Shown here: in pieces, positions 30,691 to 40,889 of the stretch
Position numbering within the stretch: position 1 is the stretch's first letter
How the letters are laid out: each line of letters begins with the position of its first letter
NCBI GenBank assembly: GCA_950022655.1
Contig: OX465587.1
Span: 29,887,716-29,951,715 of the forward strand
Length of the DNA stretch: 64,000 nucleotides
Direction of reading: 5' to 3'
DNA from: Alentia gelatinosa
Taxonomy: Eukaryota > Annelida > Polychaeta > Phyllodocida > Polynoidae
The notes under the pieces: generated by a model
Told to the model about the DNA's origin: nothing
Databases searched by the model: none
What the model saw: the letters and a program-made list of their open reading frames with translations, nothing else
Position numbers and translations under genes: made by a program

Positions 30691-30814
30691 GGCTTATACA
30701 AAGACCCAAACCGGCATACATATTCACGTTGCAATTCCCCATACTAGAGTGAGGTAACAGAATGGTGTGGTGCATGATTGAATGAGTGGTTGAGCTTTCT
30801 CTGTAGACATTATC

Positions 30815-30965
30815 TGTAACCTTATCCGGCGTTTACAATAGAAGACTAAAAACGTGGCGATTGTTTATCGTCTAGACAATAGTAGTCAGGTAGTGCACTG
30901 ACCCGGCATTTACAATAGACGACTATAAATGTGACGACTGTGGATCAGTCCAGTCAATATTGATC
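30815..30965 (+). repeat. Two GGCGTTTACA units
   Basis: CCGGCGTTTACAATAGAAGA and CCCGGCATTTACAATAGACG begin two units related to the arrays at 44.3 and 58.3 kb. Confidence 0.6.
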
Positions 30966-31047
30966 ATTCATAATGAGTCATAATAATCTCAGTTCCCATC
31001 AGAAAGCTATGCCACTTTGCATGCTAGAAACATGAAAAAACTGCATT

Positions 31048-31300
31048 AGGCCCGGCGTCCATCTACTACGATATGGCTCCGATATGGTCTATGATGCACC
31101 TCCCGATAAAAAATCAAAATCGCGTCGGAAGGTCACCTGATATCGGGGCAATTGACCACTTCTCTGCGATTAGACACCGATAAAAACCCAAAATAATGCA
31201 TGGTGGACTGGCACGTCTAGACATATGTCTACGATTTTGCACCTTCCCAATATGTCTCCGATATTTGCTTTTTGTATCGGTGTCATATCGGTAGGTCTAA
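31048..31300 (+). mobile_element. GGCGTCCACC TIR element, 3' truncated
   Basis: TTA-GGCCCGGCGTCCATCTACTA starts it. Internal blocks are complete to GGTAGGTCTAAATT. The far TIR is lost. Confidence 0.75.
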
Positions 31301-31327
31301 ATTGTTTGACAATTCTGTGACCTTATC

Positions 31328-31515
31328 GAATGTGGTTATCCTATATGACAGTACACGGTTCATTCTCGTTATTATTTCTGTAGGTGGATATCAAATAAAA
31401 TAACGACTGGTTTTGTGTACGAGTGACCTTGTAGTTGATAACGTAACATCCTCACTGTCGCTCGGATATTACTACGCGTGAACTACTCGGAGATTTCGGC
31501 CACTAGTACACAAAA
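31328..31515 (+). mobile_element. Ladder foldback element, subfamily N
   Basis: Inner tail end GTAGGTGGATATC. The palindrome runs from ACTGGTTTTGTGTACGAG to CACTAGTACACAAAACCAGT, with CTCA 31451, CTCG 31461 and CTCG 31486 (spacing 10, 25). Confidence 0.65.
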
Positions 31516-31533
31516 CCAGTCATTATTGGGTAC

Positions 31534-31828
31534 TATCGTAAAACTGGATGATTTTTATCTTGACCACTGTATGCGACGACTGGAGTTTGGCATAGTGACT
31601 TCACGAGGCGGAGTAATGGAAAACTCCAGGAGTGGAATGCAGTGGCCAAGATTAAAACGAATCAGGTTTTAATTTTATCCTACCCCGACTCCTCGATTTT
31701 GGAAAATTATTTGATAAAAATTATGTATACCACTAGTGGCATATAAAACTCTGTATGCCAGTCAGCGTGGCATACGAAAACTGAATGTTAAGCCTATGGG
31801 ATTTTATATTAGGGTAGGATAAACATAG
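31534..31828 (-). mobile_element. Ladder foldback element, subfamily f
   Basis: The palindrome has arms starting TATCGTAAAACTGGATGA and ending TAAAACGAATCAGG. The inner repeat is TTATCCTACCCC. The tail has TGCCAGTCAGCGTGGCATAC and outer AGGGTAGGATAA. Sisters at 39.4, 39.99 and 43.6 kb. Confidence 0.8.
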
Positions 31829-32091
31829 GTATTTCACAGTAATAGGTAGAGAACCACACCACTGAAGACAGGATGGTATAGGATTAGAATTCTACAAGTT
31901 TGAGTGAACACGGCGATTTACAAAAAGATGAATGTGTCAGTCATCATAATCACCAATAATCCTTAAAGCGCACCTAAATCCGGCTTAGATTGAGCCCCGA
32001 GAGGCTCACAGAAGATGAGGATTTAGTGAGAATTATGCCGTAACGGTGGCTAGTTTCGTAAAATGAGCCATGAACCAAAAAATTTACATAG

Positions 32092-32636
32092 GACTACATC
32101 GAGTATCGTATAAAACACAATGTTCCACGAGTTCGGAAGGGCCGCATTCGTCATCGAGGCGAAGCCGAGTGACGATTACGGTTCATCCAAACGAGTGGAG
32201 TATTGTGTATTTTACCATTTGAGTGCGGTTCCGGATTTATCTCAACCTTTTCTATGACATAAAATATCATCAGAATATCAGAATAAACAGAATATTCTTA
32301 GCAAATGACGACATCTCACATTCACTACACCACGGCCGTGGCATAGTATTGTCACTTTAAGGGGGTGTTTCACTGGACCGACGATAGCCGATTCCGTAGC
32401 CAGACAATCGCCTATTATTATCGGATGCCCTAGAATTTCTCAAATCTTTGAAAATGGTAATTTATTAAAATATTATTATCAGAATTGAATAAATCATAAT
32501 ACGTGAGCTTCCTCTTAAGGGCCAAGGAACAATTGATCGGGTGAGAAATCGGCCTGGTGGATTTCGCCCTTTACAGGGGTAATCGTTTCTCTAACGTTAT
32601 TCCTATGGCTAAACTTGTACTAGGGGTGAGATAAAG
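32092..32636 (-). mobile_element. Ladder foldback element, subfamily a, enlarged tail
   Basis: Palindrome arms and centre ATCGAGGCGAAGCCGAGTGA match 11.27 kb. The tail contains CACGGCCGTGG, then about 150 extra bases before GGGGTGAGATAA at about 32624. Confidence 0.8.
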
Positions 32637-32724
32637 ACAGGACTCCACTGAGACTCATGCACCTTATTAGTGTAATAGAATATTATGACGATACATTAAT
32701 AGTAGTACCTTTATTGTCCTTCTT

Positions 32725-32985
32725 ATTACCTACCACATATAAAACGTTAGAATTTCTGTGATATCCGCTTGGAGACTCTCCTGCACATAGAGACATAGTG
32801 AACCAAACTTAGGCTTGGAGACTGAGGGCCACGAGAGTGAGAATCTCGTAGAGGGAAAAACTTGAATCTGTTGGTTTTTTTTGTAGATCTATTGGCAGAA
32901 ATACCTTTTCTCTTATGATCTATTTTGAGCCATGCCAAAATCAAAGTTTAGTAATGTAGTTTTTTTAATCTGCTAATCTCGTACC
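32725..32985 (+). repeat. Dispersed repeat Y
   Basis: About 250 bp shared with 37695-37950 (direct) and 57030-57245 (inverted). Blocks are ACGTTAGAATTTC, CACATAGAGACA, GAGAATCTCGT, TAGATCTATTGGCAGA. Length and spread suggest a SINE-like or MITE element; no terminal motif was found. Confidence 0.7.
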
Positions 32986-32989
32986 AATT

Positions 32990-33393
32990 GAGAATACTTC
33001 ACGAGTTTAGATGCTCCGCAATCATCATCGAGGTCAAGCCGAGTAACAATTACAATGCCTGCAAACTTGTGGAGTATTGTTTATTCTATGATTTCAGTGT
33101 GGTACTGGATTTATCTCACCCCTTTCACGGACACTAGGAAATCCTCGCAATATCAGAATAATTCAAAATACTTTGAAAATCCAGTTGAAAGCATTTAAAT
33201 CTCCATGTCGATATTTTGTCTTCTCTTTTAAATCATGGCTGCTGATTGGTCAATTGCATATGATGTCATATCAGATCACTCGGCAACGACCATGGCGTAG
33301 TATTGTCAGTTTATCGGCGTGATGGTCGAGATTGTTATTGTCTTTTTTTTAAATGTTATTCCTTTGACTAAATTTGTAAAAGGGGTGAGATAA
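32990..33393 (-). mobile_element. Ladder foldback element, subfamily a
   Basis: Arms TACTTCACGAGTTTAGATG and TGCAAACTTGTGGAGTATTG, centre ATCGAGGTCAAGCCGAGT. Tail TTATCTCACCCC to GGGGTGAGATAA (about 33381-33392). Confidence 0.75.
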
Positions 33394-33824
33394 AACATGA
33401 TATGCACACTTCACTTACCGGAAACAGCTGAAATAAGATGGTTTGGTATAACGAAACTGAACTATTTTGCAGTTTTAAAAGGTACAGTGTAGACTATTGT
33501 TTCAGAGATCTCAGAATGTTAAACTGGACGATAAGATAACTCCAACGATGAACAACATCCTGGATAATATTTTCCATTCAGTCTTATATGACAAAAGAGA
33601 AGATATCTTATGTACATTTGTACACAACACCTTGTATGACATTTAGATTGTATACTCTTATCATCAAAACATCTAATGCTTACACCACGTTATTTTGTAG
33701 AACCCCATGGCCCTAAAAACAATTCTACATACTTTATTGTCGTTTGTAATTTGTTCAACGAGACTAGATTTTAGACTAGACTTTACAAACATTTATGGGT
33801 CACCTTCCACCTATGGTGATGTGG
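33394..33824. other. Unassigned sequence
   Basis: AT-rich unique sequence; nothing recognised. Confidence 0.4.
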
Positions 33825-34580
33825 AATAGTCTTCACTGAACGAGTTTGAATATTTTCAAACGACTTTTTTTTGTTTTAAAAGGTTTTTATTTCTCGCATT
33901 CAAAATTAAATAACCCTCGTTCGATGTCTTGTACACTTTCCTTTCGCAGGCATAAGTTATTTAACAGACCCCATGGGGCCTTTGAATAAACTACGAACGA
34001 CAAAAACGTATCTTAGAATTGTCTTTTGGGCCATAGTGTTGTATAATATAATATGTCGTAAGCATAAGATGTTTTGCCAATAAGAGTAACCTAAAGGTCT
34101 TACAAGGTGTTGTATACAAATACGTTCATTCAGAAAATATCTTTTATTTTGTCATACAACACTGAATGGAAAGAAAATCGTTCAGGATGTCGTTTATCGT
34201 TGACGTTTTCCTGTCGTCCAGCACCAGCACCAGAAACGAACCAACTTTATTCAACCTGGCGCCTTTCTATGATGATCTCGGATCCTACATGAAATCCCTT
34301 TTCTGTACGCCAACGAGACGCAGGGACGATGTGGATCAACTTTATTAAACACTTATGGACCACCTTCTGTCTGCTAGTTTATGGACGACCTTTGGAACAG
34401 CCTTCACTGAACGAGTTTGAATATTTTCAAACGATAACCCTCCTACAAGGTCTCCTTGTACACTTTCCTTTCGCGGCATGAGTTATTCAGCAGCCTCCCG
34501 AGGGGCCTGTTTAATAATCTGAGATCGTACATGGATATCCTTTCCTGTAACTCGTACAAGGGTTATCATTTAATCAGATG
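33825..34580. repeat. Duplicated repeat O
   Basis: Two diverged direct copies start at about 33830 and 34405, with CTGAACGAGTTTGAATATTT, ATAACCCTC, TTGTACACTTTCCTTTCGC and GGGGCCTNTTNAATAA-type blocks. The first copy is interrupted by the 45-base insertion listed next. Related fragments are at 12.1, 17.4 and 34.8 kb. Confidence 0.65.
33864..33908 (-). mobile_element. 45-base poly(A) retrocopy insertion
   Basis: Absent from the second copy of repeat O, where the flanks are joined (AAACGATAACCC). On the minus strand it carries AATAAA and an A-rich end, and shares 26 identical bases with 2020-2045. Confidence 0.7.
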
Positions 34581-34794
34581 CAAACAAATCTAAACAAGCA
34601 CAACTCAACATCTGCCCAAATTGGTTTTGATGGTTGGCTTTTTATTGGTGATACAGCAGTTACAACGTTTCGGCAGTACAGTTATATCAGATCAATAATA
34701 TGGTGTTATGTGGAGCATAAATGAGCATCATATTCACATTGAGTTATTCAATAAATTATCATTTAATCATATTAAAGTGTGTTCGCTAAGACAG

Positions 34795-34915
34795 TATTAA
34801 CCATCCATTAGATCGTCCATCAGTGTTGAATAAAGTCGACCCACATCATCCTTGGGTCTCTATGGCGTACAGAAAAGGGTCTACATGTACCATCCTAGAT
34901 TATTAAACAGACCCC
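34795..34915 (-). repeat. Repeat O fragment
   Basis: GTTGAATAAAGTCGACCCAC, CTATGGCGTACAGAAAAGGG and ATCCTAGATTATTAAACAG match 17.45 and 12.08 kb. Confidence 0.6.
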
Positions 34916-34929
34916 AGTATTGTATGTAT

Positions 34930-35240
34930 AGGCGTGGTAGACAGTGGGGTATTTCCTGTAATATCGCTCAGTATGATTGAGTCGCCTACAGTGCACGGAG
35001 AAGTGCAGTGCTTGCCGTGCGTGTGGCGCCCTCCATCGTTCACTGATTGCCCATCACCACATTCTCCCGGTCTCATACAGCCCGGAATGCCGCACCGTAT
35101 CATCGCTCCATCTTACTCCCCGACAACATTCACCTCACTGGTAATTGGAATCCCGTGCGCATGCGTGACGGGTCACTCTCCACTCGCGTGTCTCTTCAGA
35201 TGGTTTCCGAGGTGACGCGGCGACTGGAGTGATGGGAATC
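34930..35240. promoter_or_regulatory. CpG-rich patch, possible promoter or exon
   Basis: GC- and CpG-rich island in AT-rich surroundings, with GTGCGCATGCGTGACGGG (NRF-1-like and CRE-like cores). An open frame on the minus strand (34903-35103) is Cys-rich but unsupported by motifs. This could be a first exon or promoter of an unseen gene. Confidence 0.35.
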
Positions 35241-35264
35241 CTGCAGTGGGAACCTCCATAGTGT

Positions 35265-35447
35265 GGGTCTTCATATGGTGGACCTCATTATGGTAGGCAT
35301 CATTTTGGTATGTTTCCATATATGGTAGGGCCCTATATGATAGGACTCTATATGATAGGACTATATCATAGGCCTCTATATAATAGGGCTCTATATTACA
35401 GGGCTCTATATTGTTGGCCTCTATATGATATGACTCTACAATGGTAT
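35265..35447. repeat. ~20-bp degenerate minisatellite
   Basis: Repeats of the type CCTCTATATGATAGGACT, drifting in length. Confidence 0.75.
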
Positions 35448-36210
35448 GGTATATAAGACCTCGAGCCGACAGTTTGCACTGACGCCACCATCATCCTAAG
35501 GTCGCCATATGTTACGTAGTGATTCAAACGAGATGGGATCAAGCTTTGACTCACATCGACTAATGGGTTAACCTTTGTGACATGATCCCCCATTGAGTAT
35601 TTTTTTCTAAATACTCAACAGGGGTTGAATACGATATACGAATACTGACACCACCATCCCCCCAAGGTCGCCATAGGTTATGTAGCGATTCAAACGAGAT
35701 GGGATCAAGCTTAGACCCTAAACTTGAGCGCTATCTGCAAGTCTGTCCTGAGTGACACCGACCACAGAACCATATTTTACAAACCACTACGAAACCAGAA
35801 AATAAAACAACAACATATAAGACCTCGAGCTGACAGGCTGCACTGACGCCACCATCATCTCAAGGTCACCATAGCGATTTAAACGAGCTCTGACCCTAAA
35901 CTTGAATGGGTTTCTGACATCTCACCTTTCACTTGATAAATGGGCAAACATTCGTTACATAATCCCCCATTGGATATTTTTTCTAAATACTCAACAGGGG
36001 TTGAATACGTCAGATAAAGCGTGAAAATAAAGGGGTTTTAGTCGGCAGGTGGAAACACCACTTTACGCTAAGCACTAATCCTGAGTGCCACACACCATAG
36101 AGCCATATTTTTCAAACCACTAGGAAACCAGACAATATAAAAAACCAAAATATAAGACCTCGAGCTGACAGGTTGCACTGACGCCACCATCATCCCAAGG
36201 TCGCCGGCGC
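35448..36210. repeat. Three direct repeats carrying subfamily e foldback pieces
   Basis: ATATAAGACCTCGAGC begins units at about 35450, 35816 and 36149, each continuing GCACTGACGCCACCATCATC. Units 1 and 2 carry broken subfamily e palindrome arms (AAACGAGATGGGATCAAGCT) and tails (GATTATTTTTT-type, CTCAACAGGGGTTGAATACG). Confidence 0.7.
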
Positions 36211-36682
36211 CTGTTGCACTCACATCCGTCAACGGAAGCCACGGGCCCTGGCTCCGTCCCTGGCTCCCGTCCCCGCACCGCCAAACCTTCGTAAGCACAT
36301 GGCTTCACCTTCACAGCCGCCAAGGTCACCAAGCCCCCTTTTTGTGACGAGTGATCAAACGACAGGGGGCCTGCTCCCCCGTGGGGGGTGCCTGAGGCAG
36401 TTGGCGACGGGTGCGCCACGGTGCGGGGAGGGGGGGAAGCACAGAGGAGGGTGTCAGTGAGGGACACAGACTGGATTTATTGTCCTGGGTACGGACACCA
36501 AAGGAAATATTGATGGTGGCAATTAAAGGGAAAGCGGACTGCGGGAGCGTCTTTTCAGAACGGGCGATAATGAGGGAGCGGTAGACGGCGCATGCGCTGG
36601 TGTCAGACTTCCGGTGGTTGAATGTCGTCTGCTGGAAGGCGAAAAGTCGTCTGTAACTCCTTGTACCGGAAGTAGATGGTAT
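36211..36682. promoter_or_regulatory. CpG-rich promoter-like patch
   Basis: Contains GCGCATGCGC (NRF-1 type, about 36589) next to ACTTCCGG and a second CCGGAAGT (ETS type), within a GC-rich island of about 450 bases. This combination is common in bidirectional housekeeping promoters. No convincing first exon was identified on either strand. Confidence 0.45.
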
Positions 36683-37225
36683 AGCCCGGCGTTTATACTA
36701 GAAGATTATAGGCGGTGATTCTTGAATTTAGCACCACCTGACGACTTACCCGGCGTTTACACTACATGATTATAGGTGGCGATTCTTGAAGTTAACACTA
36801 CCTGACAACTAACCAGGCGTTTACACTAGACAATTATAGGTGGCGATTCTTGAATTTAGCACCACCTGACAACTTACCTTATCCGCTAGGACCAGAGCTT
36901 GTTAAACGGTGCCCTGTTTTTTTGCAAGATTGCCACTTCTATATCATGATAGTTATGTGCCCTATATCCTGGTGTTTACACTAGATGATTTATATAGGCA
37001 GTGATTCTTGAATTTAACACCACCTGACGACTTACCCGGCATTTCCACCGCAAAAGTCGTCTACTCAGAATGTACTCGAGCGTTTACAGTGACCATTAAG
37101 TTTTCACAAAATTGTCGTCTATAGACGACTAATTCAAGCTGGCTAGAGATAGTCCCAGGCAGTCGGCAGGTGGTGCTAGATACAAGAAACGCTGCCTATA
37201 ATCGTCCAGTGTAAACGCCCGGTAT
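36683..37225. repeat. GGCGTTTACAC element with internal tandem units
   Basis: CCCGGCGTTTATACTAGA at the left and its complement CAGTGTAAACGCCCGG near 37205 form terminal inverted repeats. About four ~64-bp units lie inside. This is the unit amplified at 44.3-45.0 kb. Confidence 0.75.
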
Positions 37226-37694
37226 GATCCGTATATATGAAATATCTGCTGTTTTTCGCACAGTGACTGGTGTTGGTGGAAGTGGGGCGGTGGTATTTCA
37301 AGGCGAGGTTACAGCGCGGGTCTCTACTATAACCCGAGGCAGAATCCAATGCACTTACACAGCACCAACTCCTTTGATGTCATGTGACGCAATTTAAGCA
37401 GATCAATTGAAATATTTCGGTGACAGGACATTTTTGTATGTCTCCCATCTACCACATTGTGCCGTATATCCCAAGTCCCCAACCGCATGTACAAGATGAT
37501 AAAGACAAAGCTTCATCTAGATGGTAATTTCGTATGGGAGTTACGGGAATGTTTTGGCAGCCATATAGGATTTCTGAAGGTGCTCGAGATTTAGAGTCTT
37601 TCCCCCGCCAGATTTGGAACCAGCATGTCTTAGTTACCCAAAATCATTAAGAAAATATGGTATATGGTATTCTTTCTGCAACATTCTTTCTGTT
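37226..37694. other. Unassigned sequence
   Basis: No recognised feature. Confidence 0.4.
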
Positions 37695-37950
37695 TCTTTT
37701 TACCTACTACTTATAAAACGTTAGAATTTCGTCGAATCCGCTTGAAGTTGCTCCCGCACATAGAGACAAAATGAACCAGACCTAGGCCTGGAGACTGAAG
37801 AGCCATGAGAGTGAGAATCTCGTGCAGGGAAAAACTAGAATCTGTTCTTCTTTTTTGTAGATCTATTGGCAGATATACTTTTTCTCTTATGATTTATTTC
37901 CAGCCATGCCAAAATCAAAGCTTAGTAATGTAGTTTTTTTTATCTGCTAA
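37695..37950 (+). repeat. Dispersed repeat Y
   Basis: Second copy of the repeat at 32725-32985, in the same order and orientation. Confidence 0.7.
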
Positions 37951-38575
37951 TCTCGAGATAAAGCAATGAGATTACTTCACTGGTTGCCGGCAGAATACCT
38001 GTGTCATACGAAATGATAACCGCAAATTTCTGATTGTTCCCTGTTTACCCACTAGGGGCACCGCAGTTAGGAATTGTTAGAAATCGACGATGTCCCTAGT
38101 ATATTATTAATTCATTAAGTACTGGATATAACTGGAGATATCACAAAGGCTATCTAAGAAGATGCCTTGTGGCATCATGGTGTAGGTTCTGAAGATGCCT
38201 TGTGGCATTGCCTTGTGGGGCCTGAAGGCATGCCTTCATCCATTTTTGACTTGCTATTTCAAATGAGAAAAAATTGAACATTTTGATGAAAATTTTCCCT
38301 CGATTTTCTCGATATATATAGAAAGCAATGTTATCATTCTTATTCACTGTGGATTAGAATACTGTAACCAATTAAACGCTGAGTTCCATGGTTGTACTTA
38401 TAAAATGTGTGACATCAGTACATGTAGGTAGGTTCAGGACTCTAGGGGCTCGCTTCAAAATAATGGTAAGGACGAGGGTGTCATGGAACTGCTCGGGTGC
38501 AGAACTGAATAGGTGAAGAATGATCAATTTACATACAAAATAAGGACTAGGCTTGTGTATCCATCTATAACGAAG
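37951..38575. other. Unassigned sequence
   Basis: Contains a doubled GAAGATGCCTTGTGGCAT block near 38158-38210. Otherwise unique. Confidence 0.4.
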
Positions 38576-39010
38576 TCTCCTATAGGAAATGTATAGGGTG
38601 TAATATTTAGTGGATAATAAATACAACAACTACTCAGCAGTGGTAGATTTACTGCTATGTCAAAGGCCAATCCTTCTCATGCCATGTCTATGTGGTGTAG
38701 GAAGTAAAATAACTCTAACCTTGGTAGATGTGTAGGGGTGGGATTTCTACCTACATTCATCTCATAGATTCGGTCAAACGTAGTAATATCCGAGTGATAG
38801 CGAGGATATTCCGTCATCAGCTACGAGGGTGAAACCAGTCGTTGTTGTATTTATCATCCACTATATCTATCACACCCTATAAAAAACATATATATATAAA
38901 ATATCCATATAATTTACCAAAATACTTTCAAAATATAAATAACTACAATATCGTACTGTATTCGGCTACAGTACATTCCCATGGAAACTTCGTAATAGGT
39001 GGATAACATA
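38576..39010. mobile_element. Subfamily N foldback with J repeat inserted
   Basis: N tail pieces (GTGGATAATAAATACAACAA at 38620) and an N half-palindrome (centre GAGTGATAGCGAGGATATT near 38793) are separated by a J copy (38636-38770). A second N tail is bounded by TTATCATCCACTA (about 38860) and TAGGTGGATAA (about 38997-39007). Confidence 0.6.
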
Positions 39011-39109
39011 ATAACAAACAGGCTTCCATCAATCCCGCTTATAGAGATTTTAAATATTCCACCGGGAGAATTTATCAGCATAAAATGTCGCAAACTTCAT
39101 GAAAAATAC

Positions 39110-39310
39110 AAAGGCAGACAAATCCAAAATGGCGGCGTCATCACTCAGTGCGTGTTCCGTTGACGGGCTTTCTCTGTCGTCTGCTCCAACGACACCCCTC
39201 AGGAAAGACCATAATGCCGGCCACCGGATGACTGATGCCGATCTCACTCCCCGAGCATGCGCAAGGCCTCGTTAGCCTCCACTTCCGGTGTCTCAGGAAA
39301 TTGGTGGGCG
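39110..39310. promoter_or_regulatory. CpG-rich promoter-like patch with YY1, NRF-1 and ETS sites
   Basis: AAAATGGCGGC (39127-39137, YY1 type) overlaps an ATG opening a 48-codon frame starting MAASSLSACSVDG, with GC-rich third positions. GCATGCGC (about 39253) and ACTTCCGG (about 39281) follow. A YY1 site over the initiator ATG is typical of housekeeping genes. No splice donor was found in frame before the stop, so the coding call is withheld. Minus-strand transcription is equally possible. Confidence 0.45.
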
Positions 39311-39317
39311 GAGGAGG

Positions 39318-39712
39318 TTCACATGTGGGGTCGGGAATAGACGCAGACTAGCCTGACCAGGAGTAGACTGGTTCTAGACTCTACATCCTATGGCTGCCTT
39401 CCTCGCTGGGATACTGTCGTAAAACTGGATGAGTTTTAATCTTGGCCACCGTATGCTACAACTGGAGTTTGGCATAGTGATTTCATGAGGCGAAGCCGAG
39501 TGAAGTCTGGAGCCAAAAGTTCAGGAGTGGAATGCAATGACCACGATTAAAACAAATCAGGTCTCCTCGATTTTGGAATATTACAGGATAACAGTTCTGT
39601 ATGCCACTAGTTCACATCTAGGGTCGGGAATAGACGCAGACTAGCCTGACCAGTAGCAGACTGGTTCTAGACTCTACATCCTATGGCTACCCTCCTCGCT
39701 GGGATACTCTAG
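39318..39712. repeat. 95-bp direct duplication flanking a truncated foldback
   Basis: GTCGGGAATAGACGCAGACT through CTCGCTGGGATACT occurs at 39330-39415 and again at 39620-39707. Between them lies a subfamily f element missing its tail. Confidence 0.75.
39416..39612 (-). mobile_element. Ladder foldback element, subfamily f, truncated
   Basis: TCGTAAAACTGGATGAG to AAAACAAATCAGG with centre GAGGCGAAGCCGAGTGA. The tail is cut after GTATGCCACTAG. Confidence 0.75.
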
Positions 39713-39717
39713 AGGAA

Positions 39718-39988
39718 ACCTTTAAGTTTAGGGTATGAGCTCGTATCCCATTGAGTTTGAATCGCGTAGTAATTCACAAGGTAAAGCCGCATAGTGATTC
39801 AAACGAGATGGGATTGAGCTCTGACCCTGAACTTGAATGGGTTTATGAATTTATCTCACCCTTAACATTGATTAATGGGCTATCATTTGTGACATAACCC
39901 CCATCGGATATTTTTTATGGGCATTGGATAATGGGCATTGGAGTTCCCAATGTTAAGTCTATGGAGAACAAAATACCAGGGGTGAAAT
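39718..39988 (-). mobile_element. Ladder foldback element, subfamily e
   Basis: Arms CCCATTGAGTTTGAAT and ATTCAAACGAGATGGG with GAG in one polarity (39752, 39804). The right inner arm lacks about 10 bases. Tail TTATCTCACCC to GGGGTGAAATA. Confidence 0.75.
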
Positions 39989-40298
39989 AATATCGTAAAA
40001 CTGGATGAGTTAAAAACTTGGCCACCATATGCAACAACTGGAGTTTGGCATAGTGACTTCATGAGGCGAAGCCGAGTGAAGTCCGGAGCCAAAACTCCAG
40101 GAGTGGAATCCGATGGCCGCAATTAAAACAAATCAGGTTTTGATTTTATCCTATCCTGTCTCCTCCATTTTGGAATATTAAATGATAACAATTATATATG
40201 CCACTAGTGGCATATAAAACTCTGTATGCCAGTCAGCGTGGCATATCGAAACTCAATGATAAGCCTATGGGATTTTATATTAGGGGTAGGATAAAGGC
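39989..40298 (-). mobile_element. Ladder foldback element, subfamily f
   Basis: Begins directly at the outer end of the preceding element's tail. Palindrome centre GAGGCGAAGCCGAGTGA. The tail includes TATGCCACTAGTGGCATA and ends GGGGTAGGATAA. Confidence 0.8.
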
Positions 40299-40889
40299 TC
40301 TGGTAAAATCGGTAATGGTGTTTGATTTCTGGCGCTGCTTAGCTCCGGTTTTCCCAACACTCTCTATACAGATATCCTAGCCACTGGTCAGGATATCTGC
40401 TGGGAGATTGATACCCTCTTACCTTGATCTCAATCAGGTCACAGTCAGGAGCAGGCGAAATTTATTGCTAAGACAACAGAGGCAGCAAGAGAACTGGAAG
40501 AGGGGGATCGGGGAGGTGTATGAGAAGGTGTAGCGTTACACGGAGCAACGGAGGGGACATATACAGGAGGTTCTGTTCCTACTGGACAAGTCTTTGATTC
40601 ATGGACCAGTCAGAGAAGGATACGTACTATCATAAACTATATTCTGATTTTGTTTAATCATTTAATGAATGTTCCTAAACAAAGACTTGAGCAAGTCTAG
40701 ACCAGTAGCTGCAGGGGGTAGGTCCTAAATGGGATTTCAGTGTCGATATTGGGGGGTTGGGAAGGGGCTTTAGGAACTGAGGCCGTAATTTCGTCAGCTC
40801 GTTCGTAGCAGCCTGAGTCCCAGCCCTAATCACAGCGGCCGAACTCTCTGATGTGCCTCAAACCTTACCCGGGAACCCTCACCCTCAGA
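40299..40889. other. Unassigned sequence
   Basis: Moderately GC-rich unique sequence without motif-supported reading frames. Confidence 0.4.

Noticed and set aside
34903..35215. Cys-rich minus frame and overlapping plus frame
   Set aside because: Both strands are open across a CpG-rich patch; no domain or splice sites supported either. Kept only as a promoter-like patch.
35448..35470. TATATAAG as a core promoter before the three direct repeats
   Set aside because: It is part of the repeated unit and recurs in all three copies, with no exon following.
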